Below are positions 12,801 through 25,613 of a stretch of DNA of 64,000 bases, piece by piece. The position numbers and the translations under genes were made by a program. The stretch is taken from assembly GCF_037975245.1 (NCBI RefSeq), contig NC_092561.1, positions 6,314,001 through 6,378,000 on the forward strand, in the 5' to 3' direction. Below the pieces are notes generated by a model. It made no database searches and was not told the DNA's origin. It was given only the letters and a program-made list of their open reading frames with translations. Within the stretch, counting starts at the first letter, position 1, and each line of letters starts with the position of its first letter. Source of the DNA: Apostichopus japonicus (lineage: Eukaryota; Echinodermata; Holothuroidea; Aspidochirotida; Stichopodidae).

Positions 12801-13847
12801 TTACTCCCGTACTTATCATTAATAAATAAACGACTTAAACATTGTTTTAAGTATTTTCTTTCTTTCTTTCACTAATTATTTATACTGATTGATATGCAAG
12901 ATGTCATTAACACAATTAAATCACAATGTAGGGTGTGTTATGTGTAATATTGTTTATTCTAAAGTAGGTCATCTTTACCGGTTAGAATGTAATATTGTGC
13001 ACAAGATGATTATAGAAAAAATGACTTAGAATTAACTTAGTTCTTATCAGAAATTTAGGAAAGAAAATCGTTTGCCATCAACACTTTAATCCTATTTATG
13101 ATAGAGATTTGAAATGAACTTGCAGTTCCCCCTCTCTTTACAGTAGTTAAAATTACAATTTTTGATAGATTTTAATACTTGAAATATAAAAAAGTATAAA
13201 AATAATGTTTACTTGAAGGCAACTAATGGAAGCAATCAATATTTACATTTTTAAATTGTTTACAGTTATCTTGCATTGCCAAACATGTCAATTTGCCAGA
13301 ATTAATTCCTAGCAAAATGTCAGATTCAAATGAAAATAACTTACCTGTCAAAAGCTCATAAATAACACAAATTATCCACATTTTTACATAAATTTTACTC
13401 TCCAAACCAGGCCACTATTCGACCTGAATTGTTGCCCCAGTTTTTAAGCAATTCATAATTTTTTTTTTCTGTCAATCTTAAAAACAAATTCTGTAGATTT
13501 TGATTCTTACATCAAACATAATATGAGCAAAAAATTGATCTGAGTCTTGAATTTTAACCATTTATCAAACTTCTTTATGCAGATCAAAAATCACTACTTG
13601 AACTAGAAAGCAATTTTCAATCATCAAAGCCGTTTTCATTCAAACCTTTGAATCCTTATGACTTATGTAAAAGCATATGTAGGTGAAATTTTTAACAGTT
13701 TTTTTGGGGGGTCGAAGGGAGGATTGTTTCTTAATATCTCAGAAAATCTAGGAGAAGAAACTAAGTGATTCCAAAAAAATTATGATTTTTTTAAATTAAA
13801 AGGTGCCATTTTTCACCTTTTTTTAATTTTTTTTTTTTCTAAATCAG

Positions 13848-14048
13848 GCGACAAACCGCCCATCGAATTCTACCACTTGACCGATCCTCCCAAGACAGCG
13901 TCATCCATGGACTGGGAGATTGCGGGTAATCTGGGAGACGTGGAATCAAGTGACGAGGATGATATCGTCCTCGGTGTCAGCCCATCTCAGTTGAAGAGAC
14001 TGTTCTTCAGTAACGATTATATCGAAGTCATGGAAGTACCGACCTTTG
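13848..14048 (+). CDS. Coding exon 2 of the window (phase 1/1)
   Basis: The acceptor follows a long T tract and ends AAATCAG; the donor is GTAAGT. The 201 nt encode residues 20-86 plus a split Gly. The sequence starts DKPPIEFYHLTDPP and includes an acidic cluster ESSDEDD followed by a hydrophobic/basic helix-like stretch LKRLFFSNDYIEV. It has no membrane segment or low complexity, its codon use is GC-richer than the flanks, and it reads as conserved protein. The actual translation runs through a TTG Leu at 13877, which is not a start codon; the exon is internal. Confidence 0.88.
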
Positions 14049-14173
14049 GTAAGTTACAGTTTCAGTTTATTTTTCTCCACATCACCTCGGTGAGGTATAA
14101 GAGACATTTTACACGGTACATTTCAATAACAATCCAGAGATAAACAAAATGACAAATAACATATAACTTAAGA

Positions 14174-14561
14174 CCATAGGGCAAGGGTCCCTAACTGGGG
14201 TGCATGAATCCCCAGGGGGTGCGTGAGTCCATCCCAGGGGTTTCGTGAGACTTTTCTGAAAGTCAAACCTAGAGTACTTTTTGTTGAACTAAAATCTGAT
14301 ATATCATATAATTTAGTAATATACAAAAGTCGTACCTATCAACAAACTTTTTTCGCGTTCCATACGCATACGTTGCCATAGTAGTACCCTACCATACATG
14401 TGATAAATAACTGAATTATGAAACAGACACACGCTGTTATGCGTATTATAGTATAATAATGACTCAGATCTTGTCTCGATGAAGTTTGGGGTTTGTGGAC
14501 AACTCTGAAATCCACAGGGGGTTCGTAGGGGGGATAAAGTTAGGGAAACCCTGGCCTAGGG
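14174..14561 (+). mobile_element. hAT-type MITE with degraded 8-bp target duplication
   Basis: The body is 14182-14553 (372 bp). The left end begins CAAGGGTCCCTAACTGGGG; the right end read inward begins CAGGGTTTCCCTAACTTT. These are inverted repeats of the CAGGG(N)TCCC type common in hAT elements. The 8-bp flanks are CCATAGGG and GCCTAGGG (6 of 8 match). It has no coding capacity, so it depends on a transposase elsewhere. Confidence 0.65.
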
Positions 14562-16334
14562 AGTAAATAGGAAAGAGAGAAGAATGATCAAATCTTTTAA
14601 CGATTTGTGCTGAAAATTTTGAGAGGAGAAAGAGGGGGGAGGGGGGAAGACTTTAGAAAAGTCTAAAAATGAAATGTGCCAAGTGGTTTGAGACAGAAGG
14701 ATAGATTCTAAATTAAAGGGATACAAAACAAAGTGGCTCAGAAAGAAATGTCGCCCTCACTTTCAAGTATCATTTAGCCGAATATGCAAAGACGGAATAA
14801 TTTAATTAGACACAAGAGTCTAGCTCTCTTCAAATCAGTAATTAATTGTTAATTGTTGCAGCTCCAAGAATTCCATTTGTAGAGCCATGCTTCCCAAACT
14901 ATGGGGTTCGTGACCCAAACATGGGTCAGTGACCTGGGCTTCTAGCCGAGGAGCAGGGCAGAAAATAAAATTGATAGGTAAACAAAATTTGTTTACTATG
15001 GAATCTGACAGTAAACATCCTTCCTGTCATGTGGGAATAATTGTTTTTATCAATGCTTTTGTTGTTACCGTTTTTACTAACTTTTTGAGTAAATATGCGA
15101 TGACTTGCAATCAGATTGCTCAGGGTTCAGTTCATTCATCATAAAGCCTGAGAGTAATAATATCATTGGGTGATTTTTGGCCTTAAAAATTTATTGGTCG
15201 CAGACTAGTCTAGGGTAATCACAACATGGCTTTCAACATGCAAAGAGAAAGCTTAGTATCAGGATTTTAGCAGGAAAATGCTAATACGTTGCATTTAGAA
15301 TGGAACTTTGTACAAGGTAGGAGAGACATATGTGTATAATATATAATGTTCATTTATGTTATGAAACATTTAGCTACAACTTTCATAAAAGAGAAAATTC
15401 CTTTAAAACAATGTTACAAATTTAGTGTACTGCTTTAAGAACGGACGCTTGCATAAGTTTACCTGAGTGTATGAATATGGTAATGTAATTTTAGTTATAA
15501 TACATACAAATATTGTTTGTAATGAAAGATGATTTTCTTCATAAATGCAGTTACTAGTATATACTGCTTTAAGGACCGAACACTGCACTAGGTATTGATA
15601 TTGTATGAGATGGCATATATATTGTAGTGTCAGTTTATTTATGAAATATAAACCAAAGAATTAATTAAGGATTTTATTGCTTTAGAAACAATATGTAAGT
15701 TTATATTGCTGTAAGTCATATGAAATATAGCTAGCAAAAAGAAACCGAACACAATTTTATTATTTGAAAAAAAAGTGAAACCAAGCATGCTGCTGCCTCA
15801 ATATTCACAGACTCAATGTCATTTTGTTAATTTCATTTAAGATTCTCGGCACAAAATTTTACATTTTTTTCAAAATACCATAGTCTGTAAAACTGCGTGA
15901 TGTAAGGGGATATCTTTTATACCATTTTTCACAAGAATTTATAAATTAATTTACATACGGCAGTGAATCTTTATTTTAATTTTTATCCTTGCGGTGCCGT
16001 CGGTCATGTGATACGGCAATCGACGTTCGTGTTGCGTTCTCGTCAAATTCAATTAAAAAGTCAAGACGGTGTTTTATCACTCTCTGGCAACCTTGATCAT
16101 AACTAGACAAATTTATTGCGACAATATTTAGGAAAGAGAAATTGTATCGCTCAGGCAAAAAAAAAAAAAAAAAATTAAAATCAAGTGTTTGAAACCCAAG
16201 TTAAAATCATTTGACTATCTGTGGGTTCATGTGATAAGTTAAAAATCAATAAACGAACCGCCAATTTCTTCTTGTCGCATAATGATACAATAACTACATG
16301 ACATTTATTTTAAGGTTTAAGTTTTTAAAACAAA

Positions 16335-16855
16335 GACCCCGGTCACACGTACATTTTTTCAGACATAACCATGGTCCGATCATGGTACGGTTTGTGTGTG
16401 ACCGCTCTCTACTATGGTCTGACGATCGTCCGACCATTGTCCACTAAAGATGGTAATTAAAATCGTTAGCCCCGAATTAACCATGGTCCGACCAACGTTA
16501 GCAGGAAGAACCATGCGTGTGACCGCTATTGCGTTGTCCGACTATGCATTTTAGGGTACACACTGACATCATCTACTACTTACAACTAAAAAACCTGTGA
16601 AACATCGTCAAAACCGTGACCCTTGACCGACCCAACGCAACTGCGCATGATACTTTTCAAAAGCATAATTATCTCACTGATGCATGTGTCCGCAAATAAC
16701 GATCGTCCGAATATAGTACAATTAGTCGTGTGAGTACGTGTGACCGCTACCGTAGTTAGTTTAATCCAGGTTTATAGCTCCATGGTTTAATATGGTCGGA
16801 CTATAGTTAAGAAACGATGGTCGGAAGATGCAATTTTATACGTGTGACCGTTGTC
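16335..16855 (+). mobile_element. TIR element with internal GTGTGACCG and ATGGTCCGAC repeats
   Basis: The left end is GACCCCGGTCACACGTA; the right end read inward is GACAACGGTCACACGTA (15 of 17 match). Inside, GTGTGACCG recurs at least three more times, and the word ATGGTC(C/G)GA with its complement and near variants recurs about eight times, so the whole 521 bp is a mosaic of two short motifs in both orientations. No clear target duplication was found (flanks AAAACAAA and AAAAACTG). There is no coding capacity. Confidence 0.65.
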
Positions 16856-19557
16856 AAAAACTGTTACTAGATGTTTCATAAATCTTTATTAATGGTGTAT
16901 TTAGTCTTCACGCGTATTTATATTACTATCTTTATAAGTATTGTATTGTGTTCCTAAATTGTACAAGGGACTATATGGCTGGGCAGGACAGGGGAGGGGT
17001 GAAGTCTTCAAGGGGTGGGGCAGTTGCTCTTGGGAATAGGACTGACTTTTCTATTTTTTACTTCCTTTCTTACCTCCTGTCAGCTTCGGTAGGGTACATT
17101 TCTACAAACCTTAAACAAGCTTCTGTGTTCTCCTTTGGTACTCAGTTGAAGTCAAACAAACTTTACGTTATTCATTCCTGTCCTCTTGTTAACTAATTAC
17201 AGGTAAATAAGATAAAAATAAATAAATAAATAAATGATTTAAAGGAAAGAAACAAAAGGACTCAAAATACACAAAATACAAAAAATTGTCTTCTAAAAAT
17301 TTTGCTTTGATTTTGACGATTAATGTAGATAAAACTTAAAATTTACAGCTAAATTGATATGTCCAAATGTAAAACATTACTAAATTGTTAAAGAATGGAT
17401 GAATTTTATTTGGTGTAATCTGACACGTGTGTTTGAAAATTCAAGGTTAACTGCCAATTTCTTTCATAGTGCTACTGTAAGTATCCAGTTTTTGCACAGA
17501 CTTCAAATATATTGTATGTGTCCGGTTATTAGATTAGCATATTTATTGCTTAATTTTAATAATTTTGTAAAATTTGAGACCCTCGTCCGTAAATTTGAAA
17601 CCCGTCGTAAATCCAGAATCAAATCCATCCTTAGTGACAAAATAAATTGCAAATATTTGTTTAACGTCACACCTCTTACATTTCTGCAAGCTCAAACTTG
17701 ATACAAAACACCCCATGACAACCTCTTATGTTGCCAATTTAATTGAATGCAATTTTCACGTAAAAGCACCCGTATTATATTGCAATTGCATCTTGGTTTT
17801 AGTGAAAACCAAGTTACCTCTAAAATACGTTTTCTAAGTGTCAGCGTATTTTTTTTCTTTGAGACATCGATGCTGCAAAGGTTTTAGATGGCGCTAGTTT
17901 TGCCTTGTATTGTGAAAGACTTGTTGAGTCCGTTGACCTCACAGTTCATTTACATGATCTAACCCGAGGGGTTGAATTGATCAAATTGACATCTCAAAAG
18001 CTCTAAATTAACAATTATTATAAGAAAAAATGGTGAGTTTAAGTTTTTTTACCTTCTTGGAACCAACCTGAGTGCTTAAATATCATAAGTGCAATATGTA
18101 TCTATGCAGAGAGTAATGTAGGAAAGATAAAAAATTACAGATCTGTTGCTATGAGTACAATAATAATAATAGTAATACATTTATATCACATTAAATACAA
18201 CTCTAGGAGGGCAACGATCTAAAACGGCTCCAATTAAAGACAAAGCCTGTGTATCAAACTAAATTTTAACAAAAAGCCTGAAAATTTTTTAAAAAGGGAG
18301 TTCTTCAATTGCAATAAGTCAAATTGCTAAGTGTTAGACCAAAAGGAATGAATTCCAATGAATTGGGCCAAATTTATGGCAAGATTGATTCCTGTTAGGC
18401 TGTAAGGATTGCATTTGAGTAATCGTAGGATTGACAATGGGAGTTTTATTGGAAGTAAAGAGGCTGTCTGAATTGGGGGGCGGTGGGGGGCGGGGGGGGG
18501 TTGGTGGTGATGCAGGAGGTCATTGGTATAAGAAGGAAAGCTCGTAGAAAGGGCATCAAAAAATAAGGAGAAATTATAATAACCTTTGAAAGATAACTAC
18601 TCAGTAGCCAGTGAAAAGCTGACAGCGTACAGGTATGGGGGGAGGGCAGGGACGTAGCCAGGGGGAGAAACTGCTCCCCCCTTTCAGTGTGACTGTTGGG
18701 TTTTTGCATGGTATTTTGTCAGTGCACTTTGATCTTGAATACTCATCAGCTCCGTTAACTCGATTATAATCGTAGTAACATTCAGGCCAACTGATTCAGC
18801 TACTTACTTAGTTTGGCAGATGCAATTAGCTAAATTTAGCTTATAGCCTAGATTACAAGCCTACAGTTGACTGTCCATAAATCGATTTCATAAGTATTCC
18901 CCCTCATATTAAATGCATGTCTGGAAACTGAGGACTGTTGGCATTGCTTCAATCTACAATCCTTCAGCAAACAGTATCATCTTAGCACATGTTCGTATCC
19001 ATCATGACAGACGGACGAACAGACAGAACGACGATACATTCAGAGGGATAGCTATAAGTTTGCCATATCAGATGTATGTCACTCTGTCCAATCCCGATGC
19101 CCCTAAGAGCGATTAATGTTGATAGAATTCCTTTGCTAGCAATAAAATCAGACACCGTTGATTAATTTTTTCGGCCTCGGGTATGCTTTGGAGATAAGGA
19201 GGGAAACATAAATATTCTAAAAGAAATCTTGAAAAACTGTCAGCAAAGATCACAAAATTTTATTTTCTGCGAAATAAATTTGCATGCAGTGTTAAGAGCC
19301 ATCAAACATGATATCGTTAATCTGGGCATTCCTGCGGGGTTTTTCTTCGGTAGGAACCAACAGATCGTATTTCTTTCTCGCAACATATGACTAAAGTTGT
19401 CATAAAACTAAAGGAAACAAAATATGAAATGACTCCCCAAGTAATGCTTGAGAAATGAAACCAAACATAAGCATGCTATCTCTGTTTTTGTCTAGATACT
19501 GTACCTAAGTCTGTCCTGTGATAAAAAAAATTGAATATTTTTGAATTTCTAATTTAC

Positions 19558-20206
19558 CATGTTTCGTTTCCCACCAGATTCATTGGTCAGACTATTAAGG
19601 TACATTATACTGCCGTCAAATCTGTCCCCCCTCCACTGTCCCTCCCCCAAACTCCCAAACTGGACTGTAGTATTTTCTTCTCATTCCCAAATTGTTCTAA
19701 TCAGTCAGTTGATAATTTAGTGTCTTAGCAGTAGAAAATGACAATAACAACAATGTCATCCCAATTCATGTATGCACAAAAGGCTAGGCTTCAGAATGAG
19801 ACTGGTTGCTATAATGAAAGTGTGGTAGGTAAAGCTGAACAGCTATTTTAAGTAAAATATGCTATGCTTGTTGGTTTTCCCCTTTTCATGTTCGTTTCCC
19901 ACCAGATTCATTGGTCAGACTATTAAGGTACGTTATACTGCGGTCAAATCTGTCCCACCCCCCCCTGTCCTTCCCCCAAACTCCCAAACTAGGCTGGACT
20001 GTCGTATTTTCTTCTTATTCTCAAATTGTTCTAATCAGAAAGCTGATAATTTAGAGTCTTAGCAGTAGAAAATGACAATAACAACAATGTCGTCCCAATT
20101 CATGTATGCAAAGAAGGCTAGGCTTCAGAACGAGACTAATTGCTATAACGAAAGTGTGGTACAGTAGGTAGGGCTTAACAGCTATTAGATGCTTGTTGGT
20201 TTCGCA
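19558..20206 (+). repeat. Tandem duplication, period about 327 bp
   Basis: The first unit (19558-19886) and second (19887-20206) share most of their sequence, including TTTCCCACCAGATTCATTGG, TCTGTCCC..CCC, GTATTTTCTTCT, GCAGTAGAAAATGACAATAA and GAAAGTGTGGTA. They differ by scattered substitutions and small indels, so the duplication is not very recent. Neither unit encodes a plausible protein. Confidence 0.85.
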
Positions 20207-22083
20207 CATGAGGAATGGAGACTGGGTGCAATTTGTTTATTGCACGAAATGGAACATTTTGCCTTAAATTAGCATTGAGAGATGCGGCATATTTTAAATA
20301 TGAATATCTTTAAAATTAGAAAACTGTGGCTAAATCTAATTATTACTTAAGTATTATAAAGTATCTTCCATTTTCTTGAATTTAACACATAAAGACCTAA
20401 CATTCTGCCTTTTACAAGTCACCCCTTTTAAACAAAACTTCTTGACTCTAAATAGTCAAAACTCGAAATAAGGCAGAAGCTTTTGTTTCGAAAATTCACT
20501 TATTCGAAGGATTCCACTTGCAAAAGATGTTGTACCTTTCAAAGTCTGTCTATAAAAAGTTGTTACTAAAACAGTGTCATGAATATTCAACTAGCCTATT
20601 TTACAGCCTAGCCTATTTTATAGAGACATTCTTTTTGGAAGAAAAAAGCTACTTTTTTGTTTTTGGTGTGTAAATAACTTTATACTCAACTCACCAGTTT
20701 TCCTCTGTCAAACATCACGATGCCTGATGATTATTCTTAAGGAGTTACCGTCACGATGGAAGAAGACCAAAATTTATTGTCATATCCATGGTAACTGTCC
20801 GTTTTAGCATGCCATTAGGCACGACTGCTTTCTCGTCACTCCAGTTCGTTTCCTTGGAAAAATCATTTTCTTGACATCAGATCTTACCATACATACAAAC
20901 ATGTACGTGTCGTATAAAAGATTCATAAATCCTCCTGAATTAGTTGACAATATTTCAGGCACAATTCTGACAAAGATCCAATTACTTGATTTAAAACAAG
21001 AATAGTTTTTGTTATTTCTGGTGATAATATTTTTTTTTGCCAAAAATTTTTGTAAGTCTGTATTCTCACTGAAAAGTTCTGGTTATGCAATTGACTGCAG
21101 GAAAATATAATTTCCCCACATTTTTATGACAACTGTGTGTTATCTAGTTTCTAAAGTTGCCAACTCCAAAATTGATTGATAATTATTTATCTACAATGTA
21201 TTCTCTATATATGTATGTATTCAATTGTTTACGAAAGAGAGAAAAAAGTTGCTGAAAGGTAGAAAAACCTCTAATTCTACCTTGAGGTAAAACTTCCTAA
21301 ACTACAGTATTTTGTCGTTTTGTCATTTATGAAAAATAAAATGTCTTTATTATCACCAGATCTATAAGGTAACGGCAGCCGGCTACTAGCGGCTAGGAAT
21401 GTTTCAGCTTGGAGATCTAAAATATTGGAACCTAAATTCTTATTGAGAAGGAAGAAAAGAATAGTACTTATCGAGTAGTCTGACGTTTACATTCGGCTTT
21501 TATGCCCTTTCAATGTTTACAGATTTCAAAAATTCAGTTTTTTTTCAGTTTTCATCCTTAGCTAATTTTCTGTCCTGTGATTGAAAGTACAAGGATGTTA
21601 ATATGATTGCTCTGCAATTGGTGCGGCCATGTCTTCCAAATTTCTAAATTTTGCATACGTGTCACATTTCCTAGCAGATTCAGGCTTCAGACTTAAACAG
21701 CTACTGTACAGTATATATATGTATAAGTAGTGTGACCAAATTTGCAACCTAAAATGGGATAGATTATTCCTTCTCATGAATCCCAAAATATTGCAGATCT
21801 GGAAGAAAAAAATCATTATTGCGAGTGAAGTGACTAATAAATTTCAAAACTCTGCTATAATAAACTTCTGCTGGCTGGCAATGTTTATAGATTTTAAAGC
21901 ACTTTGTTGCGTTTTATTTTTAAACTGTACCATTGTAAATTCCAAATATCAATACATAATTAAGGTATTAGCCGCTAAAACGTTAAATGTATTCCATTGT
22001 ATTCCATATTATTATATAAAAATGCCATTAAGTCCAGTAGAAAAGAGCTGCAGTCTAGTAACAAACGATGCAATGACTGGCAT

Positions 22084-22435
22084 TTAAAGGGTGTGAAGAC
22101 TCACGCAAACAGAAACGTCTTATGCCAGTAATTTGACAAGGTTTCGAATGAGGTGACCATCGATCCCAGAAAATACACACACAGCTTGCTACCGTCGGTA
22201 ATTAGACACTAGTGTACATTCAGTACACACAGCTGCGGTCAATACCCACAGCACAGTATACAAACGATACAGCGATGGACATCTCAGGTCAAGCTAAAGA
22301 TAACAAGGTATCACGTTTCATTACTGTACTGTCTGCATTTTGTAGCGACACGAACAAAACGTCACTTGCAAGCAACAGAAAATTAACTTTTTAAGAGGTC
22401 GGCACAGGGTTTGGGGCGAATCTTCAATGCCTTGA
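22084..22435 (-). mobile_element. Kolobok-like TTAA MITE, copy 2 (inverted)
   Basis: It is homologous to 6916-7289 in reverse orientation. The left side has TTAA then AGGGTGTGAAGACTC; the right side ends GATTC/TTCAATGCCT followed by TTGA, a one-base decay of the target TTAA. The internal words shared with copy 1 include the complement of GACAGTAATGAAACGTGATA and of TACCGACGGTAGCAAGCTGT. Confidence 0.78.
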
Positions 22436-23819
22436 AGCTGTGGCAATTAACAGTGCATTTTGTTTGCATAAATTAATAGTTGAATATTCATGAGCTCCTT
22501 TGAATGGTATTTAAAGGAAATCCCTGTTTAAAGGAAAGTGAATGCCTTTACTTAAGAAACATCATAAATGTAATTACCTTTCAGTCCACTAAAATCCCAC
22601 CTATACGATATGATAATGACATTAATAGGGAATTAACCACTAAAAGTTTGCAAATTGAAAAATTAATATTAGAGATTGAGGGACACAAAATTTGATGAAT
22701 TAGATTGAAATACTGAAGGTCAATTGCACACTTGTTTGAACATATTCCACTATCATTCTATGGCTTTCATTTTAGACTGAGGGCTGTTTTATTAAGCCCT
22801 ACTGTACATACTGTATGTAAGTACAGTTTTATTGCTGTGTGTTTGCATGGTCAGTATACTTATAGACCACGATGGTGTAAAACTGCCGCTAAATTATTTA
22901 CAAAGTTAATACAGAGCCTTGTAATCGCCTCACATATTTAAAGTTGTCGCAATATGTTATGCAAACATGTTCTATGGCCTCACATTTGCTAAGCAAATTT
23001 TACTTATAAAGAAAGCAAGGGATAATTTTTCTTCAGCAAGCTGTCAAAATGCATAACAAATTTCTTTAATGGATTCATTCTTGATATTACAAGAAGAAGA
23101 AGAAGATTATTAAGCAGAAAGTGTGGTGAGAAGGTAAACGGAGTGCCTCAAGAGCCAATGATTTAGTCGTCGTAATAATATGCAGTGATTTACTTTGTCA
23201 CTGCTAGAAGCGATGAAAGAGGAACAGAAATAGGAAGGTGTTTGTGTCATTATCATCCTAGAAGAGTTGATTTTTACCCATTTGAGAGATTTTGCAAAAT
23301 TCCAAGAGAAGTCTTTGCATGTTTAAGTCACATAATTTCATTTTGCTAATGGAGAGTCGAACCGCAGAGTAACTCAGGTGGCAAATCTCGTGTGAGATTA
23401 TAATTTTTATACTTTTTCGTAAAAGCATTGAGTTGTTTTCAAGAGGGCTGTTTTGGAAATTGTCCGGTGCGTTAATTGCGACTCCAGGTGATCTCTTGAC
23501 AGGCTGCTTCCACAAATAGAGGATTAATACTCAGCACGTGGCATCGCATGTGCTGTCCATCCAGGAGGGAAGATGTTTGCCCAAAAGAAATTCTGTTCCT
23601 TTTTGTTTATAATCATAGAAATATCGTAAATTGTATCAGGAGGTGTTTCTTGATACCCTCATGATGTGCTTGTTAAAGTCATCACAAGAGATCAAGGCAT
23701 TATTGCCTTCATTGCTGTTACATATAATGTACTTACTAAATATGTTTATGTGTGTGTGTATGGGTGTGCAGTTGTTTTGCATACAGACTGAGGACTTGCA
23801 GGGTAAAGGAATTCCAAGT

Positions 23820-23895
23820 CCACTTAGATAGTGTCCAAAGTGCCCCTACAGACCATTCTCGCCCCCCTTTACCAATACCCCTAGCTCCGCCACTG
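23820..23895 (+). mobile_element. 3' fragment of the CAGTGGCGGAGC MITE family
   Basis: About 75 bp match the right end of the elements at 38925-39258 and 40988-41365, from the TTAGATA...AAAG segment through CTACAGACCATTCTCGCCCC to the terminal CTAGCTCCGCCACTG. The left part is absent. Confidence 0.65.
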
Positions 23896-24405
23896 GTTAA
23901 GGCACATTGATTTGAACAATTATGGAATAAACAATGGTGTCCTCAGTCTGATTGTGAATTAACACACTTTGTGTGTATGGGTACACGTACATGTGTGCGA
24001 TCATCACATTTACATGTATTGTCATGGAAAACAATTTGAGCAAATGCAAAACTAAGATTAAAACTTAGGATTTATGATTTATTTTTGATGTATTTTAGTC
24101 TTATCACCAAAAATGTACTTTAAAGGCATACATGAAGCTAGTCTTGTTTTATAATGAACAGATCCATGGGCTTATGTATTTCACCGGATGAGCGCCCTCT
24201 ATTAGCAAAATATCGGCACAAACCAATTTACGAAAAAGGCAATAACCGTAGACCCGATTTTAATTTACGAACGTCTCGACCAAAGACTCACATGATGATG
24301 AAGCACACTATTGTATATTGAACCAAAAACCTTCCAGATGTTAAAGTTTCACCGGTACTCAACATGAATATTTAAGTTTTTTTTTCTTTTCATAATGTTT
24401 CACAG

Positions 24406-24642
24406 GTCATGTAGAGTATGCGTCATACAACCTTTACAAAGGAGTAGTGTTGATGCCTGGCTTGGAGATTACGGCGGAACAAGACACAGCGATCCAGCCC
24501 CCCGACAAATTGATTGTCAACGATGTGATAACCCTTCATAGCCCCCCACCGGCACCCATCCCAGTACCAGTGATGCCATCTCTTCCCCCACCAAAGGAAC
24601 CGACACCACCCCCTCCTATTCCTACGCCACCTCCTACCAAAG
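24406..24642 (+). CDS. Coding exon 3 of the window (phase 1/1)
   Basis: The acceptor ends TTTCACAG and the donor is GTTAGT, a weaker but acceptable variant. It encodes HVEYASYNLYKGVVLMPGLEI and following residues (88-165), then passes into a proline-rich stretch (about 135-165) rich in PPP and PxP, of the kind bound by SH3, WW or profilin domains. The first half looks folded and conserved; the second is low complexity. The Gly before His is split with the previous exon and the Asp after the exon is split with the next. Confidence 0.88.
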
Positions 24643-25301
24643 GTTAGTCTAATTCATGATTTAATCTTGATTAATTCTTAGTTTATAGTTACTGGCAATG
24701 GAAAATTTTTGATGTTTGTAGAATTTTCTGAAAAGTGTACTGTACATTAAACAGTTAAAAGGAGTGATAATCAGTTTTCCCACTGTTAATTATACATTTA
24801 TGCATAAATAGCTGACTTCATCTCAAAACCGCTTCCCTTCAACTTTCGTCATCGTTGTACCAAGTGAAATTGGGATATGATCCCTGGCTAAATGATATGC
24901 AATGGGTCGAGACATCTGCCTGGCATCTCAAGCAAATGAAATGGCTTTATCTAGAGATTTGCAACTAACCTAATGCACTGGACGGCTCAGAACTTCCATG
25001 ATTGCATCATTGGTCACTCTATGGTGCAAACCCTGTCCGTAGAGGAGGCAAAAATTTCGTAGCCCTTTTTCAAATGTTAGTTGTAATAGTCATTCTAGAA
25101 TTGGTTGCCTCTTTCTGTTAATCTTGTCTTGTTCATTCCCAGTTTGGATCTAATTAATATTAACCCAAAACTTCAGGCCTTTCGTGATTTTATCCCGGAA
25201 AACCTGTCTGGGATTTACGCAGGCATGCATTTTGTTATTCCAGTAAATTAAGCAGTTTTTTACCGTCTCTCTTTATTACCCCTCCGGCCCCCCTCCTCCA
25301 G
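24643..25301 (+). other. Intron 3
   Basis: 659 bp with no recognisable element. The 3' end has a strong pyrimidine tract ending CCTCCTCCAG. Confidence 0.8.
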
Positions 25302-25613
25302 ATCCCACACCTACACCTCCTCCAATCTCCAAACCAAAGAGAAAGCCCATAGTCAAGAAGAAGAAATTCCAGCCCGTCGCCAAGATTAAGAAGGCGAAGC
25401 CGTTACAAGAGAATGCCCTCCCCGGTGTGACGTCCCTGGATTCATCCACGAACCCTGTAGAATCTACGCCCGTGGAGCCCCTCCCGGATGTGAAAGAAGA
25501 GGAAGAGCCAGCACCCATGCACATACCAATCTTGCCCCCTCCTGCAAAGACACTGGCACCAACGATCACCAAGAAAGACAGACCGAGGCCCCGTCCAGCG
25601 CCTCCACGACTTA
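25302..25613 (+). CDS. Coding exon 4: basic, proline-rich linker (phase 1/1)
   Basis: 312 nt encode residues 166-269. It opens with PTPTPPP, then a dense lysine cluster (about 176-198, KPKRKP...KKKK...KIKK) that could act as a bipartite nuclear-localisation or nucleic-acid/tubulin-binding patch. An acidic patch DVKEEEEP and a second basic/proline segment with RPRPRPAPP follow. The composition says disordered linker. The donor is GTAAGT, placed inside what would otherwise be a read-through to a TAA eight bases later, which supports the splice. Function is not inferable beyond a flexible charged tether. Confidence 0.88.

Larger units (their letters stand above)
1003..13847 (+). other. 12.8-kb intron 1
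   Basis: Non-coding. It holds a repeat with a hammerhead-like core (4065-4210), a Kolobok-like TTAA element (6916-7289), a 15-bp minisatellite (about 7320-7462), a tRNA-derived SINE (about 8690-8940), a CRE-like 14-bp array (9687-9742) and many homopolymer runs. The stretches 1003-4060, 5000-6900, 7500-8690 and 9870-13847 show no gene or recognisable element beyond AT-rich unique-looking sequence and simple runs. 4440-4760 is CpG-richer than its surroundings. Confidence 0.75.
14049..24405 (+). other. 10.4-kb intron 2
   Basis: Non-coding. It contains a hAT-type MITE (14174-14561), a foldback element built of GGTCGGAC-like motifs (16335-16855), a 327-bp tandem duplication (19558-20206), a Kolobok-like TTAA element (22084-22435) and a fragment of the 38925-type MITE (23820-23895). 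A lone hAT-like end sits near 18647. I see nothing gene-like in 14600-16330, 16860-19550, 20210-22080 or 22440-24405. Confidence 0.75.

Noticed and set aside
14885-14960. hAT-like end with CTTCCCAAACTATGGGGTTC
   Set aside because: No matching second end or target duplication within reach.
18647-18700. hAT-like end CAGGGACGTAGCCAGG
   Set aside because: Only one end is visible; the expected inverted partner to the right was not found.
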